Assembly: GCA_964019415.1 (NCBI GenBank)
Contig: OZ025889.1
Location: 2,976,501-3,040,500 of the forward strand
DNA length: 64,000 bases
From: Ianthella basta
Lineage: Eukaryota; Porifera; Demospongiae; Verongiida; Ianthellidae
Reading direction: 5' to 3'
In this document: positions 60,601-64,000 of the stretch, one piece after another
Position numbering within the stretch: position 1 is the first letter of the stretch
How the letters are laid out: each line of letters begins with the position of its first letter
Notes under the pieces: model-generated
The model's input: the letters and a program-made list of their open reading frames with translations, nothing else
What the model was told of the DNA's origin: nothing
The model's database searches: none
Position numbers and translations under genes: made by a program

Positions 60601-62548
60601 ATTCAAAGTCCAAGCCAGGTGTATTGAGAATCAACGAATATGGCGCTCCTGATATTGTCACCAAAGGTGATGGCAAGCTCGGGTTGACTTGGTAAACAGC
60701 TACCATAAATGTTTGTGTGGGCCAGTCATCAGGGTCAGCAAGGCTGAAGTTGGCAATGGGTCCAACATAGCCTTCACTAATGGTGATGTTGCACAATTCC
60801 ATGGGATCAAATTCAGGTGGTTCATCATTCGCATTCACCACATTTACTGTCAATGTGACAGGGCCACTGCTGCAATTGGTATCTCTTGCTTCTACCATGA
60901 CCTGATGCTGTGTTATGCCACCATCATAGTCAAGCTGCTGGGCCAGTGTGAGAAAGCCTGAATCCTGGTCTAAGTCAAATAGACTTGTGTCACCTCCAAT
61001 TAAGTGGTATGTGATGACACCATGCGTGCCACTATCTGGGTCAGTAGCAATGAACTGAAAAACAATGTTCCCAGGTAAGCTGGTCTCAACTACGTCAGTG
61101 ACAAAAGTGTTACTGCTGAACATAGGGCACTCATCATTGACTAACTGCACATTAATGATAGTCATCACCGCATCATCGGGCACACCTCTTCCAGGGGTGA
61201 TTGTTACATCCACATAACGTGTGTCTGGACGTGGATTGGGCATTTCATTGACGTACACCAGACTTCTCATGGCATCTACAAACAATCCTATTGGTGCCAA
61301 AGTCACATCGGATTCAGAAGTAATAGTGATCCTGTCCAAGGCATTGTTAATTTCAATGGATATCAGATCGATGGGGTCAGCATTTGCACTAATAGTGTCC
61401 ATTTCTCCAAATCCCTGATCTCTAAGCTGGATAATAACCGTCTGAAGTGCAGTAACAGATGTGTCGTGTACTGCAATATTTCCAACAATAGCCACGGGAG
61501 AGACATGCTCAACAAAGACTGTGGTATAGTTCTCATTGGGACTATCCAAGACAATAATGGAACGCTCACGACGAGGAAGAAAATCTAGCGTAAGAGTAGC
61601 ACTCACCTCATCCTCACCATTAAAGACAGTTACATCTATAAAACGGTCGCTCAGGTTGGGCAGATCTACTGCTCTTCGGGTGTTTTCATAGTGCACAGAT
61701 CTAAGGAGGTCCTGGTAGTTCAGCAAGCTGGAATTGCCAGTGAAATTAAGCATAACTCCCATGCAGTCAGCAAGACCACAAGAAATTGAACTAGGAATGG
61801 TGAAGTTTATCACAGCCAAAGATTCATCTCCTTCATCAAACACCTCTCGTAGTTCAACAACCATCCACAGAAGATATGGAGTGTCTTCATCAATGATAGA
61901 GCTCTCGGCTGGGAATGGCAGTGGTGGGTCTTCTTCATAGTACACAGCCAGGGCATCTACACCTGATGTAGGACCATTAAGGTCGAGTATGACCTCATCA
62001 CTAACAGTACGTACCATAATGATGGCATATGCTGGTGGATTGTTTTCAAAGAACCCATCAAAAATAGTAAGCCTAATTCTTCTGCTTCCTGGGAAGGGTT
62101 CAGATGTGATGATTTCATAGCGGATACTGTCAAGAGCAGTCAGCATATCTCGGTTAGTACTAACATTATTCAGAGTCAGAACAATGGAAGATCCAGAGAC
62201 AACTGCATTGACCAGAAGCTGGTCTTGATCTAAGAGAACAAGCCTTTCTACTTCATCTGAGTTGAAATCTTCCACAACCACTTCTATTCTCTCAATTCTC
62301 ACATACCTACTCACTGCAGGGTCTTCAAGGTCTAAGTCTGGGTCGAGAGTACGAGAGTCTTCATCTGTTATGATTCTCTGTGGACTCACCACACGTAATG
62401 CAATAATGGGGTCTCCTTCAGTGAAAGTTACTTCATAGTCATTACCTTCAACATTTCGCCCATTGGCATCCAGGACAGGTGCAAACTCATTGCCTACCAC
62501 TGTTATAAACAGCTGTAACACTCCTCCAAAACCTTCCTGGTCACTGGC
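35962..62548 (-). CDS. Giant type I membrane adhesion protein: cadherin repeats, second cadherin-like repeats, three LamG domains (5' incomplete)
   Basis: Two exons, 62548-37423 (25,126 bp) and 36668-35962, join at phase 1 to 8,610 residues plus stop; the N-terminus lies further upstream. The junction falls inside a LamG fold that is complete only after splicing, which supports it. The protein has about 34 canonical cadherin repeats (DxNDNxPxF linkers, LDRE, DADSG-type calcium sites). Interspersed are about 25 repeats of a different type, about 140 residues each, with P(V)(I/L)DLN near the start, a YxExxP strand, a DxDxxxL motif, LxGxAxxxxYxxxLxxVxYxN and RxIxxxVxDG near the end. Three of these enclose a LamG/concanavalin-like domain. 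A single helix (about FSMWSLPAMLVFGSTVLLAT) precedes a 13-residue tail. An extracellular adhesion or matrix role at the cell surface is inferred from the domains. LamG plus cadherin next to the membrane recalls calsyntenins, but the size and repeat number do not. No catenin-binding region is present. A short Cys-containing frame at about 62888-63000 with a good donor and matching phase could be the preceding exon (low confidence). Confidence 0.9.
36668..38140 (-). other. Third nested LamG block (first part, with the intron)
   Basis: The repeat beginning NDEPPQVSYNG is interrupted after CWEDYD by a LamG-like domain with LTDFTYFEGTLQPFAFITWI, a YIISFSN strand and HFIMIIYNN. The LamG fold ends in the final exon, after which the host repeat resumes. 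Confidence 0.75.
36669..37422 (-). other. Last intron of the giant gene
   Basis: A 754-bp GT-AG intron (GTAAGT donor, TTTGCAG acceptor) with no recognisable content. Confidence 0.75.
38140..41590 (-). other. Cadherin-like repeats with second nested LamG, plus two cadherin repeats
   Basis: Reading 5' to 3': a repeat starting NPPVVQQRTDAIF (about 41590) encloses LamG number 2 (NWYLAMWIRR, HHWALVVDMSD, VPMYIGKPI, GNISGYFYHSRPLS) and resumes with LRQVQYENT near 40560. Three further cadherin-like repeats start near 40440 (PVIDLNGIAAG), 40010 and 39580. A cadherin repeat starts near 39200 (NDNDPMF), a cadherin-like repeat near 38890 (PILDLSASEG), and a cadherin repeat near 38440. Confidence 0.75.
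41590..45170 (-). other. Cadherin-like repeats with first nested LamG, then two cadherin repeats
   Basis: The repeat starting DDSPPKIIPREQN (about 45170) has an insert with LamG-like strands (EEANFTFFTWFMPG, HQILAFTSSSYS, WSVLIVKCVRIGED, GAVHIFVGSQ). It closes with ENALNSLVYHVELPEP. Four more cadherin-like repeats start near 44140 (PIADLNGLSQ), 43700, 43230 and 42750. Two cadherin repeats follow near 42290 and 41940 (NDNAPVI). Confidence 0.7.
45170..51690 (-). other. Array of about 20 canonical cadherin repeats
   Basis: About twenty consecutive repeats of roughly 105-120 residues are joined by linkers such as NDNAPEF, NDNPPVI, NDHAPIF and NDVPPVF. LDRET or DYES motifs and DADSG-like acidic calcium-binding sites are regularly placed. 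Linker starts are near 51390, 51080, 50730, 50420, 50100, 49775, 49450, 49130, 48800, 48460, 48090, 47770, 47415, 47085, 46785, 46480, 46160, 45870 and 45545. This is the longest uninterrupted cadherin block and probably forms a long calcium-stiffened rod. Confidence 0.85.
51690..55780 (-). other. Block of eight cadherin-like (non-canonical) repeats
   Basis: Starts are near 55780 (PRLSASGNGSYTEEGP), 55310, 54560 (NDPPGLYLDG), 54110 (CPVIDLG), 53690, 53310 (NDVPVVDLS), 52810 (APVLDCNGG) and 52370 (PPVVDLDLG). Most carry the YxExxP strand and a terminal LxxVxxxN/RxIxxxV element. The unit at about 55310-54560 is longer and diverged and contains GNADSPGTWRY, a motif also seen in long bacterial cadherin-like adhesins. 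Confidence 0.75.
55780..58920 (-). other. Seven cadherin repeats, one split by a ~265-residue insert
   Basis: Repeats start near 58920, 58580, 58270 (NDHSPEF), 57970, 57640 (NDIPPEF), 57280 (NDNAPVADPDTYF) and 56160 (NDNTPRP). In the repeat starting near 57280 the first strand ends around EHSDPGTEVSTY. The repeat resumes only near 56400 with IPIRVTDADSSSAGQLRF. The intervening segment (about 56410-57215) is described separately. Confidence 0.8.
56410..57215 (-). other. Cysteine-containing domain of unknown family inserted in a cadherin repeat
   Basis: About 265 residues with eight cysteines and several N-glycosylation sequons lie between the first strand and the remainder of a cadherin repeat. 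Segments include GIFFRQYEGVTFIVG, VNVFVCHYAQIND, DRIWEQWYVLALE, LTKWQVIDRVVAFY and LPSCQSLNNCTFSPFHPGVC. I do not recognise the family. The insert keeps the reading frame and the flanking cadherin strands look normal. Confidence 0.7.
58900..62548 (-). other. N-terminal part of the giant exon: two triplets of cadherin-like repeats around three cadherin repeats
   Basis: The exon opens in the last strand of an earlier repeat (ASDQEGFGGVLQLFITV). Cadherin-like repeats then start near 62490 (FAPVLDANG), 61985 (ILDLNGPTSG) and 61550 (IVLDSPNENY). Cadherin repeats start near 61140 (NDECPMF), 60830 (NDEPPEF) and 60510. Cadherin-like repeats start near 60220 (PILDLSAGDD), 59770 (APVLDLDTD) and 59340 (LPVIDLNPSD). 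The alternation of whole blocks, not single units, suggests growth by block duplication. Confidence 0.75.
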
Positions 62549-63694
62549 CTACAACGCAAATGGGTAGAACAATTTAATGCGAATGAGTACTGTAAATAAT
62601 GTACATATGTATGTACTAATTGTGAAAAGTTATCAGAATCTATAAAGTATCACTTTTAGGTTAAATGAACTTGAGATAACGGTAACAGTGACAGCAATAA
62701 TAATGTTCATTTTACAAGTGCTGCAGTGCAGATATCTGAAGACTGCTATTGCACGGGTTTTAATTCGCAATTAGGCATTGATAATTCATGTTTTAGTTTG
62801 TCCACCATGTAGACCGGCACTGTTTTGTCCAATTCTGCTCCGAGTAGCAGTGGTATTATGATAACAGTTCTGCTTGCTTCTACTTACACTCTTCTTTGAT
62901 ATAATCCCAAGTCCAGACAGCTGTCTCTTACAGGTTAATGCACCATTGCAGGAATCCCCATAGATCCCATTGCCATGGCAACATGCCTCTATATGATGAT
63001 TCTAATTCTAATTCTTGTAGACGTAAAAGGTGGGTAGAGTGTGTGACAATAAATCCCATACACATACATATGTTGCGAGTAGAGTGTGCATGAAGTTTAA
63101 ATGACATCATCAGCCATTTCATATTATCTGTTGTATATTTGAGTTGTTGCTGTGAACTATTCCTTCAGTACTAGGGCAGGTCATCAAGAGTAGAGAGGGG
63201 AGGCAAGTTTGATTGGATTACGGAACAGCTTTGGATCTATACTACTTAAATGCTGCCCATTCAGTGTCTGCGAGGATTTAGATCACTCAGCCACCCTCGA
63301 GCATCGTGCTCTCAATCCCACAGACACCTCTTGGGCAGCACTTATGTAACTATTACATGGAATACTTGCATACTCCCTGACCCCAGTGGTATCCAGTAAT
63401 ACTGCTAATGCCATTATTTGCACAGTGATGGGAACACCACCATAATCCACCATAAAAGAATACAAATAAAGTACTAAGGATGTAGGGATGGCATAAGACG
63501 GACAGAAACATGCAAAGACACAGTGCAGTATTAACCATACGTAGTCTACAAGTACATAAGGGTGTTGCACCATATACGTGCTATAGCAGTACATCCTTGA
63601 ATGTAGGGATGATGGTTAATGCTCCTCTGTGTAATAGCCTTTCCCTGTGCCTGTACTCATTATGCCATCTGTACATCCTTAGTCAATTGGTAGA
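62549..63694 (-). other. Upstream intron/flank of the giant gene
   Basis: A good acceptor (GTTGTAG) lies just upstream of 62548. No preceding exon could be proven. The stretch about 62888-63000 on the - strand (CCHGNG, GDSCNGALTCKRQL, ending AGT before GTAAGT) has the right phase and is a weak candidate. The remainder shows nothing recognisable. Confidence 0.35.
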
Positions 63695-64000
63695 TACAGT
63701 GGAACCCCGCCTTGCGGACACCCCTGAAAAGCGGACATCTCGATTATGCGAACACTTTCTAAAGTCCCAACGATTGGCCCTATTCTACCTGTATAAACTT
63801 CCCCCTGAAATGCGGACACCCTGTTATTCCGTATTGCGGACAGCGCCCTGCGTACCGCCCTATACAACTCTGTATAAACCCTACCCAATAATCCGGACTT
63901 TTAGATCAGCTGTCAGAAAATGGCCGCTCCCTGATTTGCACCGCTACCTCTGACAAGTGACAGGAACAGCACAGAAGTTGACAAGTGCCACAAATCGTCT
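63695..64000. mobile_element. pogo/Tigger-like DNA transposon or MITE, partial
   Basis: TACAGTGGAACCCCGCCTTG at 63695 has the terminal CAGTGGAACC signature of pogo/Tigger elements next to a TA. Several GCGGACA-type subterminal motifs follow (about 63713, 63731, 63812, 63836). No right terminus is seen before the window ends, and no transposase coding is visible. Confidence 0.65.

Noticed and set aside
38346..62000. Many + strand and other-frame open stretches of 60-195 codons across the giant exon
   Set aside because: They are antisense or out-of-frame shadows of the 25-kb coding frame and show no independent domain or codon pattern.
63283..63594. 103-codon - strand frame upstream of the giant gene, considered as its signal-peptide exon
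   Set aside because: Hydrophobic segments are present but no donor and phase link it to the exon at 62548, and the composition is not convincing.
1..64000. CRISPR arrays, rRNA and tRNA genes
   Set aside because: None seen. Regular short repeats here are eukaryotic microsatellites or minisatellites without unique spacers.

Overview
The window reads as the genome of an animal, most likely a sponge or another early-branching marine invertebrate. The evidence is typical GT-AG introns, an axonemal dynein assembly gene (DAW1), a TFIIF subunit gene, a class E/cAMP-receptor-like seven-helix receptor, and a giant cadherin/LamG adhesion protein. No rRNA, tRNA or species marker was seen, so the taxon is an inference.

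Layout. 1-3284: mostly empty, with a decayed Penelope-like GIY-YIG fragment and a nearly perfect 99-bp inverted repeat. 3285-21958 (+): an 11-exon seven-transmembrane receptor (359 aa, every exon phase closes). Intron 3 holds a frameshifted hAT transposon (7694-10368). Intron 4 holds a decayed minisatellite, a hairpin element and a young Ty3/gypsy retrotransposon (13620-17974, 5-bp target duplication). 22272-31445 (-): DAW1, 10 exons, 415 aa, convergent with the receptor. 31488-35635 (-): GTF2F2, 5 exons, 268 aa, ending only 42 nt upstream of the DAW1 start codon. 35962-62548 (-): the last two exons found of a giant type I membrane protein. One exon of 25,126 bp is uninterrupted coding sequence. 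It carries about 34 cadherin repeats, about 25 copies of a second cadherin-like repeat, and three LamG-type domains, each nested inside one of those second repeats. The final exon supplies the end of the last LamG fold, two basic cleavage sites, one membrane helix and a 13-residue tail. 62549-64000: the probable 5' intron and flank, with a pogo/Tigger-like element at the edge.

GTF2F2 is a general transcription factor, DAW1 serves cilia, the receptor is a signalling protein and the giant protein is an adhesion molecule; nothing links them functionally. The most notable items are the 25-kb single coding exon with its poorly known repeat family, the cadherin repeat split by a cysteine-rich insert of about 265 residues, the 42-nt GTF2F2-DAW1 spacing, and two Penelope-like hairpins that share a degenerate hammerhead-ribozyme-like core but have different arms.
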